Origin: Desulfobulbus alkaliphilus
GTDB lineage: Bacteria > Desulfobacterota > Desulfobulbia > Desulfobulbales > Desulfobulbaceae
Length of the DNA: 64,000 nt
Assembly (NCBI RefSeq): GCF_016918545.1
Contig: NZ_JAFFQC010000010.1
Location: 1-64,000, forward strand
Reading direction: 5' to 3'
Shown: piece after piece, positions 9,134 to 18,715 of the stretch
How the letters are laid out: each line of letters begins with the position of its first letter
How positions within the stretch are numbered: the first letter of the stretch is position 1
Made by a program: the position numbers and the translations under genes
Notes under the pieces: generated by a model
The model's database searches: none
What the model saw: only the letters and a program-made list of their open reading frames with translations
Told to the model about the DNA's origin: nothing

Positions 9134-9889
9134 ATGAGACTCCACACCCCCTCCCTCTCCTATTACACCAGCAGCCTGCTCCCGGTTCCCCATGGCATGT
9201 TCCGCCGGAACGGCGGGACCAGCACCGCTCCCTTTGCCTCCCTCAACTTCAGTGACAATATCGGTGACCAGCAGGAACGGGTGCAGGCGAACCGGACCCT
9301 GGCCCTGGAAGCTCTGCGCCTCAGCGCCCTGGTCTCGGTCAGGCAGGTCCACGCCGACCGGGTGCTGGTCGTCCAACCGGCTGACCTCACCAGCGAGGCG
9401 GATGGATACGATGCCATCATCTCCACCCTGCCCGGAGTCGGTCTGCTCATTCAGCAGGCCGACTGCCAGGCCATCCTGCTTTCCGCGCCTCGCCAGGGAG
9501 TAGTGGCAGCTGTGCACTGCGGCTGGCGGGGCAGTGTCAACGGGATCATCGCCACAACAATCCTCCGCCTGAAAACAGACTTTGGTGTCGATCCCGCTGA
9601 GCTACGAACCGCTATCAGTCCATCCCTTGGCCCCTGCTGTGCCGAATTCATCAATTATCGCCAGGAACTTCCTGCCTGGATGCATGCTTTTCAGCCCCGG
9701 CCCGGGTATTTTGATTTCTGGGCCATCAGCCGACAGCAATTGATTGCCGCGGGTGTTCCAGCACAAAAAATCGACATTGCCGCGGTCTGCACCCGCTGCG
9801 ACCCCCATTTCTTCTCCTATCGCCGAGCCTGCCACCACGGCAACGGCACCACCGGCCGCAACGGCTCGATCATCGGCCTGCCGCGGTAA
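9134..9889 (+). CDS. pgeF: Peptidoglycan editing factor PgeF (YfiH/laccase-domain family)
   Basis: This family removes mis-incorporated L-serine from peptidoglycan precursors in E. coli and also has copper-dependent phenol oxidase and purine nucleosidase activities in homologues. The 251-residue protein contains the metal-binding motifs in order: VRQVHADRV near residue 77, QQADCQAILL near 110, VHCGWRGSV near 128, LGPCCAEF near 165, and a C-terminal CTRCDPHFFSYRR near 220. The ATG at 9134 is chosen over a TTG 69 bases upstream because family members begin close to this position and the TTG lies in a hairpin. It is 90 bases downstream of clpA on the same strand and followed by a long palindrome. 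Confidence 0.92.
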   Translation: MRLHTPSLSYYTSSLLPVPHGMFRRNGGTSTAPFASLNFSDNIGDQQERVQANRTLALEALRLSALVSVRQVHADRVLVVQPADLTSEADGYDAIISTLPGVGLLIQQADCQAILLSAPRQGVVAAVHCGWRGSVNGIIATTILRLKTDFGVDPAELRTAISPSLGPCCAEFINYRQELPAWMHAFQPRPGYFDFWAISRQQLIAAGVPAQKIDIAAVCTRCDPHFFSYRRACHHGNGTTGRNGSIIGLPR

Positions 9890-9952
9890 GCGATGGACCG
9901 CGCGGGCAAACGAGACAGCCGTGTACCCACCAATCCCTGGTTTCTCGAGACA

Positions 9953-10042
9953 CATTTCCCATTTAATTAGGGACACTTCCCTATTTTTTCGAGAAAAAAT
10001 AGGGAAGTGTCCCTAATTAAATGGGAAGTGTCCCTAATTAAA
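9953..10042. repeat. Long palindromic repeat, AGGGAAGTGTCCC type, copy 2
   Basis: Bases 9961-9990 and 9993-10022 are a perfect 30-bp inverted repeat around a 2-base centre. The symmetry continues outward to 9953 and 10030 with one mismatch, giving 38-bp arms. A third partial unit, GGGAAGTGTCCCTAATTA, follows at 10023-10040. The unit TTAGGGACACTTCCC is shared with the repeat at 121-210. It lies between the convergent ends of pgeF and the EEP nuclease, where it could act as a bidirectional transcription barrier. It fits REP-type repeats mobilised by Y1 transposases (inference). Confidence 0.85.
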
Positions 10043-10047
10043 GTGCT

Positions 10048-10800
10048 TCAGAATTCCACGTCACAGATCAACGGGGCATGGTCGGAGAAGCTCACGGTGG
10101 GTATTTCGAAATGGACGGTGCGCAGTTCCCGGCTGTGGAGGATGAAATCAAGTTCCCGGGTGGGCGCCCGGCTGGGGAACGAGGCTTTTCTCTCAGGGTT
10201 GGCGCTGACCAGACCGGTGGCACCGAGGAACAGTTCAAGTTCCCTTTCTCCCCACAGGACATTGAAGTCTCCGGCAAGGATCATCGGTCGATCCACAGCC
10301 CGGATCAATTTATACAAGCGCTCCAGCTGATATTGCCGGTTGCGGTAGGTCAGCGAAAGATGGACCAGAAAAATAGTCAAGCGTTCCGTGCAGACCTGGA
10401 TGACCAGGCGCTTCATCCCTTCGTCAAAAAAATGAAACCGATGGCTGAGAATGGGCATCCTGGTGAGGACGGCATTGCCCTGGGTGCTGAGCAGAGGCAT
10501 TTTATGAGCCATCGATGCAGAGCCATACTTGGTCTCGATGACATAATGATAGCCAAGCTGCTCGGCGATCATTGCCGCCTGACAGCATTGACCGGTGCGA
10601 AAAGAGCCGCCATCCACCTCCACCAGGCCCATGGCATCGGGTTTCACTGTGCGGATAAACTCGACAATCTTATCAAAGGTCGGCCTGGAGGTGCGCAGAT
10701 ACCCTGCATAGGGAAACGGAACGTGGAAACGATGCCCGTTGCCGGCACCGTAGCGGATATTATACAGCAAAAAACGCAAGCGATTTCCTTCCCTGCTCAT
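10048..10800 (-). CDS. Endonuclease/exonuclease/phosphatase (EEP) family protein
   Basis: The 250-residue protein has the DNase I-like fold signatures in order: RFLLYNIRYGAG near residue 7 (catalytic Asn), GLVEVDGG near 50 (metal-binding Glu), ILAGDFNV near 170 (Asp and Asn), and FSDHAPLICDV at the C-terminus (catalytic Asp-His). Members hydrolyse phosphodiester bonds in DNA, RNA, inositol phosphates or lipids, and the substrate here is unknown. No signal peptide is visible, so it is probably cytoplasmic. The ATG at 10800 sits one base after the stop of pcnB, which makes the longer frame extending into pcnB unlikely and suggests coupled translation. Confidence 0.88.
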   Translation of the reverse strand: MSREGNRLRFLLYNIRYGAGNGHRFHVPFPYAGYLRTSRPTFDKIVEFIRTVKPDAMGLVEVDGGSFRTGQCCQAAMIAEQLGYHYVIETKYGSASMAHKMPLLSTQGNAVLTRMPILSHRFHFFDEGMKRLVIQVCTERLTIFLVHLSLTYRNRQYQLERLYKLIRAVDRPMILAGDFNVLWGERELELFLGATGLVSANPERKASFPSRAPTRELDFILHSRELRTVHFEIPTVSFSDHAPLICDVEF

Positions 10801-10801
10801 A

Positions 10802-12220
10802 TCACCGGCGATGGCGCCGCAGGCCGAACACCCCGCTTCCCGCACTGCTGAAAGCCGGGTTGAGCCCCCGCCGGCCCGTTGGTCCGGAGGTGCCGCCATC
10901 GTGCCGGTGTTGCCCCTCGGTCACCACCTCGACCGCTTCCATGACCTTTTTCTCCTCGCGGACCTCGGAGACGAACTGCTCCGCATTGACCTCGCCAACC
11001 CCCAGGGACTCGAGATACACGTCATAAAAACGAGAACAATTGGCATAATAGCTTTTCTTGCGCAGCCATTTGGGATCCGGTCCGCCCTGGCTTCTGGCAT
11101 GATGGAAGGTCGCCAGGTTCACCAGCAAAGTGGTCACCGCATCCCTGGCCATACGCTGAATATTGAACAATTCGCCGAAACAGTGGTCGACATCTTCTCG
11201 AATACGCTGGGAGACATGGCGAAACGCCTGCCCGCGAACGTTGGCCTCGGGCAAATTGAACCGCCGCCTGGCCCATGGCAGCAAGAGGGAAGCAAACAGG
11301 AGGGCTTCCGGCATCTTGACGGCGTTATCCCCGTCCTTGCTTGCATGCAGTCGATCCAGGGCCATGCAAACATGTATCAGCTCTTGACAGACCGCCGCCC
11401 TGTCGTCCCCTTGCAGATATTCCCTGTACATGGGAAAAAGCGTGGCCCACAGGGTGGAGGTCATGCAGAGTTCGGCCCAAGCCCTGCTTGCTCCGGATTG
11501 CAGATCCTTGAGAATCTCATCCCGGATCCGGGATGGCGGACAGAGCTTGAGTTTATCCTGATGCCGTTGCAAAGCGGCAAACGTCCGCTCCTCGATGGTG
11601 AACCCGGTCCGGGCGGCATGCCTGATGACCCGCATCATGCGGACAGGGTCCCTGGTAAAACGACGATCGGGATCACCTACCATGCGGATGATTCCTTGAT
11701 CAAGGTCCCGAACACCATCGGTATAATCGATGATGGTGTGATTTTCGATTTCGTAAAAAAGAGCATTGATGGTTAAATCACGGCGAAAGGCATCATCTTC
11801 CAGGGTACCAAAGGTGTTGTTGGCCGCCAGCAGCTGATCTTCGCCATTCATATCAAACTCGCTGTGCGAGCGCAGAGTTGAGACCTCGATAATCTTATTG
11901 CCACGAAAAAAGACCTGCACCAGACGAAACCGTCGGCCAATCGTCCGGCTGTTGCGGAACAACCGCCGCACCTGGCCGGGCCGGGCATCAGTGGAGATAT
12001 CGAAATCCTTGGGAGAACGACCAAGATAGAGATCACGGACGCCACCACCGACCAGATACCCCTTGAACCCGGCATCACGGAGGCGATAGAGCACTTTCAG
12101 GGCTTCCCGGTCAAGCTGCTGTTCGCGGATGGGGTGGGCCGATTCAGAAATGATAACAGCCTCTTTACAGGGAGGGCGCTCGTCCCCATCAAGAATGGAT
12201 TGCTGTGGGTCAAAGGTCAT
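10802..12220 (-). CDS. pcnB: Poly(A) polymerase PcnB / CCA-adding family nucleotidyltransferase
   Basis: This 472-residue class II nucleotidyltransferase adds 3' adenosines to RNA. The head domain carries GYLVGGGVRDLYLGR near residue 55 and the metal-binding PKDFDISTDA near residue 70. The RRDLTINALFY motif follows near 145 and DPVRMMRVIRHAARTGF near 190. The PcnB-type motif FRNSRTIGRRFRLVQVFF and the helical C-terminal region favour poly(A) polymerase over a tRNA CCA-adding enzyme, but the two are hard to separate by eye. The C-terminus is basic (ends RRHRR), typical of RNA-binding tails in PcnB. The downstream EEP nuclease gene is coupled to it, a suggestive pairing for RNA processing. Confidence 0.88.
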   Translation of the reverse strand: MTFDPQQSILDGDERPPCKEAVIISESAHPIREQQLDREALKVLYRLRDAGFKGYLVGGGVRDLYLGRSPKDFDISTDARPGQVRRLFRNSRTIGRRFRLVQVFFRGNKIIEVSTLRSHSEFDMNGEDQLLAANNTFGTLEDDAFRRDLTINALFYEIENHTIIDYTDGVRDLDQGIIRMVGDPDRRFTRDPVRMMRVIRHAARTGFTIEERTFAALQRHQDKLKLCPPSRIRDEILKDLQSGASRAWAELCMTSTLWATLFPMYREYLQGDDRAAVCQELIHVCMALDRLHASKDGDNAVKMPEALLFASLLLPWARRRFNLPEANVRGQAFRHVSQRIREDVDHCFGELFNIQRMARDAVTTLLVNLATFHHARSQGGPDPKWLRKKSYYANCSRFYDVYLESLGVGEVNAEQFVSEVREEKKVMEAVEVVTEGQHRHDGGTSGPTGRRGLNPAFSSAGSGVFGLRRHRR

Positions 12221-12274
12221 GGGTCCGCAGGTGCAGGATGGCTGAAATCTGAGGGTAAGGTTACATTCAAAGAG

Positions 12275-13261
12275 TTAGCCCTTGACGATATCGCCCTTCT
12301 TCTCCTTGTAGACGGATTCGGCTGCCTCGATGAACCGGTCGAAGATCTCGCGAACAGAGAGAATTTCTTTCATTTTATAGGTATTGGCCCCGGCAAAGAC
12401 CAGCCCCTGGTCGACGTCGCCTTGCTGGGATGCGGTCAGACGATCATTGATACAGTACCGGTAATTGCACTTTTTCAAGCACTTGAACCGGCAGGCTTCC
12501 GCGGAAATATCTTCATTGCCAAGCATTTTGTCAACAAAGGGAGTCTTGATGGCCCGACCCGGCATCCCCACAGGGGAAGAGACCAGAACAATATCCTCCT
12601 TCCCCGCCTGCAGGAAGACGTCCTTGAATTCCTGGGAAACCGAACACTCCTTGCTGAGGACGAAGCGGGATGCGATCTGTACACCGTCAGCACCGTAGGT
12701 GTCCATCATCTCCGCCATGTCATACCCATCGGTGATGCCGCCGGCGGCAATCAACGGAACCTTGGAAACCACCTTGCGAATAGAGGGAAAAAGCTCTCGC
12801 AACGGTTCAGTGGTCCCCAGATGACCACCAGCCTCGGTGGATTCGACAATGACGGCCGCGGCGCCGAGTTTCTCTGCCAGCCTGGCAAAGGAAGGCGAGG
12901 ACACAATCGAAACAATGGGAATATTGTGCTGTTTGCCGATTTTGAAAATATCCCGGGAAAAACCGGCACCGGTGATGATCATATCAGCGCCTGCTTCTAT
13001 GGACCCCATCACCAGCTCATAAAAATCCCGCATGGCGTACATGATATTGACGGCGATGATGCCTTTGGTTGCACTCTTCGCCTTGTGGATATCTTCCTGC
13101 AGCTCCGGCACCGGAATTCCGGATCCGCCAATGGTCCCGATACCGCCACACTCGGCTACCGGAATAGCCAGAGCCGAGGTAGACACCCGGATGGACATCC
13201 CGCCTTGAATAATAGGTATTTTGGCAATTAACGAGCCGATCTTGAGTTCTGGCAGTTTCAT
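12275..13261 (-). CDS. Nitronate monooxygenase / FabK-like flavin oxidoreductase
   Basis: This 328-residue TIM-barrel FMN enzyme belongs to the 2-nitropropane dioxygenase family. Conserved features are PIIQGGMSIRVSTSALA near residue 16, ESTEAGGHLG near 145 with the catalytic His, and the FMN phosphate-binding IAAGGITDGYDM near 175 and GADGVQIASRF near 195. A C-terminal cysteine cluster, CLKKCNYRYC near residue 270, is typical of an anaerobe subgroup of unknown substrate. It could detoxify nitronates or act as an enoyl-ACP reductase of the FabK type, and the sequence alone does not decide. ATG at 13261 is preferred to GTG at 13270. A repeat element lies 130 bases upstream with its right end facing this gene. 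Confidence 0.85.
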   Translation of the reverse strand: MKLPELKIGSLIAKIPIIQGGMSIRVSTSALAIPVAECGGIGTIGGSGIPVPELQEDIHKAKSATKGIIAVNIMYAMRDFYELVMGSIEAGADMIITGAGFSRDIFKIGKQHNIPIVSIVSSPSFARLAEKLGAAAVIVESTEAGGHLGTTEPLRELFPSIRKVVSKVPLIAAGGITDGYDMAEMMDTYGADGVQIASRFVLSKECSVSQEFKDVFLQAGKEDIVLVSSPVGMPGRAIKTPFVDKMLGNEDISAEACRFKCLKKCNYRYCINDRLTASQQGDVDQGLVFAGANTYKMKEILSVREIFDRFIEAAESVYKEKKGDIVKG

Positions 13262-13393
13262 TGAGCTCACGTGGTCAAATATTGCGGTCTAGGTAGGGTG
13301 AACAAAAAAATTCCACTTTCCACGGTCGAAACCGGTCAAGGATGCAAACAGTGCCGCGCTCCCGCTTGTTTGTCAAGCATGGAGGGACATATT

Positions 13394-13540
13394 CCTGCAT
13401 CCGTGACGGCTGGACTCTTGTTTAGGATACATTGAGCTGTGCCCAGATTGTACGTACAGCGGAATCCTTGACAATACCTTTCACCAGCCTCCCTTCGGGG
13501 CATCCGTGCGCACGCCATCTTCATCGCCCACGGATCCAGG
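13394..13540 (-). repeat. Dispersed TIR-bounded repeat, internally deleted copy (147 bp)
   Basis: Both ends are present (CCTGCATCCGTGACGG and CGGATCCAGG), as is the UUCG-type hairpin, but the segment with the second near-palindrome is missing. The 5 bases outside the ends are ATATT and CTATT, a 4-of-5 match. Strand is given relative to the 48184 copy. The remainder of 13271-13713 holds no gene I can see. Confidence 0.85.
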
Positions 13541-13713
13541 CTATTGAAAGGCAAAAAAAGCTCCAATTTTATACAATAAGAATTTTACCACAAAGAAGCC
13601 ACATCGGCTTGACTTTTAACCTGTTTTTCGATTAAATTTTCAATTTTTTACTGCTCTTCACCTTCTTTCAGAACTACAGATCATTCACATCAGGTTCCAT
13701 TCCGGAGTTTTTT

Positions 13714-14988
13714 TTGAAAATTCAGGCTATCAACGGTTTTAAGGATATTCTCCCCGACAATGCCGGCCTCTGGCGGCGCGTGGAGCAGTTGGCCCGCAAC
13801 ATTTTCGATCGCTTCGGGCTGCGGGAAATCCGGATGCCGATTCTGGAAAAGACGGAACTCTTTACCCGCTCCATCGGCGCCGCCACCGACGTGGTGGAAA
13901 AAGAGATGTACACTTTCGCGGATAAAGGTATCACCATGCGTCCAGAGGCCACGGCCTCGATCATGCGCGCCTTTATCGAGCACGGCCTCCATGTCCGCCA
14001 GCCGGTGCAGCGCCTCTATACCATCGGCCCCATGTTCCGTCACGAGCGGCCGCAGAAAGGCCGCCTGCGCCAGTTTCACCAGCTCAACGCCGAAGTCATC
14101 GGTGCTGCCGAACCCCATGTTGACGCGGAACTCATCGCCATGGGCCGCATGCTGCTCGACGAACTCGATCTTCAGGCGAGCCTGGAGCTCAACTCGCTTG
14201 GCTGTCCGGCCTGCCGTCCCCCTTTCAAAACCGATCTGATCCACTATCTTGAACAGCGGCTCGAGGGGCTGTGCAGCGACTGCCAACGCCGCACCCACAC
14301 CAACCCCATGCGGGTCCTTGACTGTAAAAAAACCTCCTGCCGACAACTTGTCCTGGAGGCACCTTCCATGCTCACAGCCCTGTGTGCGGATTGCGATGAG
14401 CATTTCCAAGCCGTCCAGGGAGCGCTGCGGAATCTGGACATCACCTTCCGCCTCAATCCCTTCATGGTCCGCGGCCTGGATTACTACACCCGAACCACCT
14501 TCGAATTTCTCACCACCGATCTCGGTGCACAGGCCGCGGTGGGTGCCGGGGGGCGCTACGACGGTCTGATCGAACAGCTCGGCGGCCCATCCCTGGGCGG
14601 TATCGGTTTTGCCATGGGTCTGGAACGTCTTGTTCTCCTCCTGGAACAGCGTGATCATTCCGAGCATCTTGGTGCTGACACCACCGATTTTGCCCTGGTT
14701 TCCCTTGGCACCACCATCGATGCGGTCAGCCTGCTTGCTCACCATCTGCGCAGACAGGGATGCAGGGCCGCCATCGATTACAGCGGTCGCAGCCTTAAGG
14801 CCCAGCTCAAACAGGCCGATCGGGCCAGAGCCCGTTTTGCCCTTATCATCGGCGACGACGAATGGACCCGGGGCGAAGCAGTGCTGCGCAATATGCGCAC
14901 TCAGCAGCAACAGCCGTTTCCCCTGTCCGGTTCCCCGGAACAGCAAAGTCAACGCCTGGCCGAGCTGCTGCGATCCCAACCAGATTGA
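13714..14988 (+). CDS. hisS: Histidyl-tRNA synthetase
   Basis: This class II synthetase charges tRNA-His. The 424-residue protein shows motif 2 ([17 protein letters not shown] near residue 109), the histidine-specific [15 protein letters not shown] near 252, and motif 3 ([16 protein letters not shown] near 292), followed by the C-terminal anticodon-binding domain. Translation starts at TTG, with CGGAG 7 bases upstream. The next residues ([15 protein letters not shown]) fit the family N-terminus exactly. aspS follows about 100 bases downstream, a common pairing in bacteria. Confidence 0.97.
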   Translation: MKIQAINGFKDILPDNAGLWRRVEQLARNIFDRFGLREIRMPILEKTELFTRSIGAATDVVEKEMYTFADKGITMRPEATASIMRAFIEHGLHVRQPVQRLYTIGPMFRHERPQKGRLRQFHQLNAEVIGAAEPHVDAELIAMGRMLLDELDLQASLELNSLGCPACRPPFKTDLIHYLEQRLEGLCSDCQRRTHTNPMRVLDCKKTSCRQLVLEAPSMLTALCADCDEHFQAVQGALRNLDITFRLNPFMVRGLDYYTRTTFEFLTTDLGAQAAVGAGGRYDGLIEQLGGPSLGGIGFAMGLERLVLLLEQRDHSEHLGADTTDFALVSLGTTIDAVSLLAHHLRRQGCRAAIDYSGRSLKAQLKQADRARARFALIIGDDEWTRGEAVLRNMRTQQQQPFPLSGSPEQQSQRLAELLRSQPD

Positions 14989-15089
14989 CAACCGCGCATC
15001 GCCGGCGGAAAACGATCCCTCGCCAAAGCGGGCATTGCCTTTTCCAGATCGTCCCCCCGGGTCGATCTGCTTTTTGTGGAGAAAGAGAC

Positions 15090-16877
15090 ATGGATTCAAT
15101 GGGAGCGCTGCGGCGCACACACACCTGTAACGACCTGGATATCGATTCCCTGGACCGGGAAATCACCCTCATGGGCTGGGTTCTCCGCCGCCGTGACCAC
15201 GGCGGCGTCATCTTCATCGACCTGCGGGACCGCTGGGGCATCACCCAGGTGGTGTTCAACCCGGAAATCAATCCTGATGTCCATGCCAAAGCCCATCAAC
15301 TGCGCAGTGAATGGGTTATTGCCGTACGCGGCACTGTCTCCCGGCGCCCAGAGAACATGGAAAACAGCAAACTCAAGACCGGGGCCATCGAGGTTCTGGT
15401 GCGGGAACTGCGGATTCTCAACACCAGCCAGACCCCGCCCTTCCCCCTGGACGAAGAGGTCGAGGTTGCCGACACCCTGCGCCTGCAGTATCGCTACCTT
15501 GACCTGCGCCGACCTGAAATTGCCCGCAACCTGATCCTGCGTCATCAGGCGGTGCAAACCATTCGCGCCTTTCTCAACAGCAACGATTTTCTCGAAATCG
15601 AAACCCCCGTGCTCACCCGGTCCACCCCGGAAGGGGCCAGGGACTATCTGGTGCCAAGCCGGGTCCATGCGGGAAAATTTTTTGCCCTGCCCCAGTCGCC
15701 GCAACTTTTCAAGCAGATCCTGATGATTGCCGGCATGGATCGATATTATCAGATCGTCAAATGCTTCCGCGACGAAGACCTGCGCGCCGACCGCCAGCCT
15801 GAGTTTACCCAGATCGATATGGAGCTGAGCTTTATCAGCGAAGAGGAGATCATCACGCTTGTCGAGGGCATGATCACCACCCTCTTCAAAGCCCTCGGCC
15901 AGGTCGAACCCCGGCCGCCTTTTCAGCGCATGACCTATGACGAGGCCATACGCCGGTACGGGACTGACCGGCCGGACACCCGATTCGGCCTCGAACTGGT
16001 CGACCTGACAGACACCCTGCGTGACTGCGGCTTCAAGGTCTTTCGCACCGCCATAGAGAACGGTGGCGTTGTCAAGGCGATCAACGCCAAGGGGTGTGGA
16101 GGCTTTTCGCGCAAAGACCTGGACGACCTGACAGAATATGCCGGCCGCTTCGGTGCCCGCGGCATGGCCTGGGTCAAAGTCAAGGATAATGAGTGGCAAT
16201 CGCCGATCACCAAATTTTTCAGCGAGGATGAACTCCATGCCATGGGCGGCGTCCTCGATGCCCAGCCAGGCGACCTCATTCTTTTTGGAGCCGACACGAC
16301 CAAAACCGTGCACCAGGTCCTCTCCGAGCTTCGCCTTGATCTGGCCAGGCGCCTCTCTCTCATCCGGGAAGGGTCATTCCATTTCCTCTGGGTCACCGAT
16401 TTTCCTCTGCTCGAATACGATGATGAACAGAAGCGCTACACCGCGGTGCACCATCCCTTCACCGCCCCCAATGAACAACAGCTCCACCTCCTGGAAACCG
16501 ACCCCGGGGCGGTGACAAGTCGGGCCTACGACCTGGTTCTCAATGGCAGCGAGATCGGTGGCGGATCGATTCGCATCCATAATCCAGCCACACAGAAAAC
16601 AGTGCTCAAAGCTCTTGGCATCGGGGCCGAGGAAGCCCAGGAAAAATTCGGCTTTCTGTTGCGCGCCCTGGAACTGGGCGCCCCACCCCACGGGGGCATC
16701 GCCTTCGGTGTCGATCGACTGATGATGCTTCTCACCGGTTCTTCCTCGATTCGCGACGTTATAGCCTTTCCCAAAACCCAGAAGGCCACCTGTCCCCTCA
16801 CCGATGCACCGACAGCGGTAGCACGCAAACAGCTGAGCGAATTGTTCCTGCGTCCGGATTGGAAAGACAAAACCTGA
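15090..16877 (+). CDS. aspS: Aspartyl-tRNA synthetase
   Basis: This 595-residue bacterial-type enzyme charges tRNA-Asp. It has the N-terminal OB fold ([20 protein letters not shown] near residue 30), motif 2 ([20 protein letters not shown] near 228), the bacterial GAD insertion (about residues 300-425), and motif 3 ([15 protein letters not shown] near 540). The ATG at 15090 follows GGAGAAAGAG; a longer frame runs back to 14862 but overlaps hisS and matches nothing. The stop codon lies in CCTGAAT, which resembles the end of the dispersed repeat. Whether it is discriminating or also charges tRNA-Asn cannot be read by eye. Confidence 0.97.
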   Translation: MDSMGALRRTHTCNDLDIDSLDREITLMGWVLRRRDHGGVIFIDLRDRWGITQVVFNPEINPDVHAKAHQLRSEWVIAVRGTVSRRPENMENSKLKTGAIEVLVRELRILNTSQTPPFPLDEEVEVADTLRLQYRYLDLRRPEIARNLILRHQAVQTIRAFLNSNDFLEIETPVLTRSTPEGARDYLVPSRVHAGKFFALPQSPQLFKQILMIAGMDRYYQIVKCFRDEDLRADRQPEFTQIDMELSFISEEEIITLVEGMITTLFKALGQVEPRPPFQRMTYDEAIRRYGTDRPDTRFGLELVDLTDTLRDCGFKVFRTAIENGGVVKAINAKGCGGFSRKDLDDLTEYAGRFGARGMAWVKVKDNEWQSPITKFFSEDELHAMGGVLDAQPGDLILFGADTTKTVHQVLSELRLDLARRLSLIREGSFHFLWVTDFPLLEYDDEQKRYTAVHHPFTAPNEQQLHLLETDPGAVTSRAYDLVLNGSEIGGGSIRIHNPATQKTVLKALGIGAEEAQEKFGFLLRALELGAPPHGGIAFGVDRLMMLLTGSSSIRDVIAFPKTQKATCPLTDAPTAVARKQLSELFLRPDWKDKT

Positions 16878-16897
16878 ATAACACTCACGGATCCAGG
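16873..16897 (-). repeat. Possible minimal remnant of the dispersed repeat
   Basis: CCTGAAT, five bases, then CTCACGGATCCAGG resembles the two termini of the family joined together. The right-hand 14 bases match exactly. The left part is only 7 bases and overlaps the aspS stop codon, so it may be chance. Confidence 0.4.
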
Positions 16898-17063
16898 AAA
16901 ACCTGAACAACCCACCCGTTCAGGTCCCGGCCACCCTGGTCCCGCGGGTATTCGCGGTCCGATGTGTGACCATGACGTCGAAGCCATTGATTTTTTCAAA
17001 TATTGATTCTATATTGAAACAATATTGAGATATTTCGATACCCATTATCCAAAGGAGGTTCCA

Positions 17064-17234
17064 ATGAGCAAAGAAACGAAAAAAAGACCCTGTCCGACCT
17101 GCATGGGAACAGGAGTCATCCCCGGCGTATGTGAAACCAGTGGTGAATGGCAGGCCAAGACCCCGGACGGTCAGATCTGTACGCCAGACGCTAACTGCCC
17201 GACCTGCAAGGGCAAAGGATACGTTGAAGACTGA
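17064..17234 (+). CDS. Small zinc-ribbon-like protein with two CxxCxGxG motifs
   Basis: This 56-residue protein contains CPTCMGTG near residue 10 and CPTCKGKG near residue 45, the spacing of DnaJ-type zinc fingers, with two further cysteines between them (residues 23 and 39). It very likely binds one zinc ion. I do not recognise a named family or function. A perfect Shine-Dalgarno (AAAGGAGG) 6 bases before the ATG and a strong terminator downstream show a genuine, separately expressed gene. A longer frame from 17025 would begin upstream of that ribosome-binding site and is rejected. Possible roles are a chaperone accessory or a small RNA- or protein-binding factor. Confidence 0.85.
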   Translation: MSKETKKRPCPTCMGTGVIPGVCETSGEWQAKTPDGQICTPDANCPTCKGKGYVED

Positions 17235-17293
17235 CATTTTCTGGTGCCGGTGTCCTTGATCCTGGCCGCCGGCTCGCCTGGAGAGTGTTGACA

Positions 17294-17348
17294 ACCGGAT
17301 GCCCGTTCAATCCACGTGGTGAACCTGAACGGCACATCCGGTTTTTTT
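17294..17348 (+). terminator. Rho-independent terminator
   Basis: CCGGATGCCCGTTCA (17295-17309) pairs with TGAACGGCACATCCGG (17326-17341), leaving one or two mismatches, and is followed by seven T residues (17342-17348). It ends the transcript of the small zinc-ribbon gene. Confidence 0.85.
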
Positions 17349-17416
17349 GTGTCCGAAGCCCGGGAGTTCTTGCCCGGTGTTTCCCGGAAACAAGGAAGCG
17401 GGTCAACAGGACCCGA

Positions 17417-18421
17417 TCATAGCGGCTTGTTGGCCTCCATGTGCAGCACCAGATCCAGCATCCGGTTGGAATAGCCCCATTCATTGTCATACCAGCTCAT
17501 CACCTTCACCATGGTGCCCTGGGCTTTGGTGCATAAACCATCGACAATCGAGGAGCGGGGATCGCCCTGAAAATCGATGGACACGAGGGGGTCCTCGGTA
17601 TACCCCAGATAGCGGTTAGCGGCAGCGGCAAGCGCCTTGTTGACCTCGGCCGTCGTTGTTTCCCGCTCGACTTCAATGACCACATCCACCAGGGAAACAT
17701 TGGGCGTGGGCACCCGAACCGCCAGGCCGTCAAACTTATTTTTCAACTCCGGAATAACCAGGGCCACAGCAGCAGCGGCACCGGTTTTCGTCGGCACCAT
17801 GGACAAGGCGGCGGCCCGGGCCCGGCGCAGGTCGGAGTGAGGGAAATCGAGCAGTCGCTGGTCCCCGGTGTAGGCATGCACCGTTGTCATGAGCCCGCGC
17901 TTGATCCCGAAATTATCGAGAATGACCTGGGCCACCGGGGCAAGACAGTTGGTGGTGCAGGACGCATTGGAGATCACATGGTGGACCGTGGGATCATATT
18001 CGACCTCATTGACCCCCATGACAATGGTTTTCACCTCCCCTTTGGCCGGTGCGGAAATGATAACCTTGGCCGCGCCGGCATCAATATGCCCCTGGGATGA
18101 CTCCTGGTCACAGAAAAGCCCTGTACATTCCAATACATACTCAACCCCCATGGCGGCCCAGGGTATTTCGCCCGGTTTACGATGGCTGGTGATGGGGATG
18201 GTCTTGCCATCCACCACGAGATTGTTTTCCTCAGCCCCAATCTGCTGATCGGAGGTGCCCATGACAGAATCATACTTCGCCAGATGGGCCAGGGTCTTCA
18301 CATCAGTGAGATCATTAATGCCGACAATTTCAATGTCAGCAAAGGCCGGGTCTTGACGAAGTGCCCTGAAAATGTTTCTGCCAATCCTGCCAAAACCGTT
18401 GATTCCTACCTGTATAGCCAT
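17417..18421 (-). CDS. gap: Glyceraldehyde-3-phosphate dehydrogenase, NAD-type
   Basis: This 334-residue enzyme interconverts glyceraldehyde-3-phosphate and 1,3-bisphosphoglycerate in glycolysis and gluconeogenesis. The N-terminal Rossmann motif GINGFGRIGRNIFRAL is at residue 6. An Asp in GINDLTDV near residue 36 favours NAD over NADP. The catalytic cysteine lies in SNASCTTNC near residue 152, and WYDNEWGYSNRM is near 312. The ATG at 18421 follows AAGGAG. A longer frame upstream (to 18622) has no family match and runs through an intergenic region. The 294 bases between this gene and the next upstream gene contain nothing I can identify. Confidence 0.97.
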   Translation of the reverse strand: MAIQVGINGFGRIGRNIFRALRQDPAFADIEIVGINDLTDVKTLAHLAKYDSVMGTSDQQIGAEENNLVVDGKTIPITSHRKPGEIPWAAMGVEYVLECTGLFCDQESSQGHIDAGAAKVIISAPAKGEVKTIVMGVNEVEYDPTVHHVISNASCTTNCLAPVAQVILDNFGIKRGLMTTVHAYTGDQRLLDFPHSDLRRARAAALSMVPTKTGAAAAVALVIPELKNKFDGLAVRVPTPNVSLVDVVIEVERETTTAEVNKALAAAANRYLGYTEDPLVSIDFQGDPRSSIVDGLCTKAQGTMVKVMSWYDNEWGYSNRMLDLVLHMEANKPL

Positions 18422-18715
18422 AATGTCGCGCTCCTTATATTCGTTACGGATGTCGGATACCCGATACCGGGCAGGTGACCGGGTGACGCCCGGGCCCCGC
18501 TCGATCGCTGCAAACTGAACGATTCGGGTAATAGCTTCGTTGCAAATGCCTTTGCTGGACAGTACCCTTCGGTACACCGCCAGTGACTGTCCGTCCACTG
18601 ACTCCGAAAAAACGCGCTTCAACCAGGTTCAACCGATGGCTGGGCGCACGATACAACAGCCCTTTCCCCACGCCCCTTTTCCCCTCACCCGGTCACCTTC
18701 ACCGCGTGTTCCGGT

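Noticed and set aside
13690-15120. A 476-codon minus-strand frame opposite hisS
   Set aside because: HisS motifs 2 and 3 fix the plus strand, so this is a shadow of codon bias. The same holds for 15096-16313 opposite aspS.
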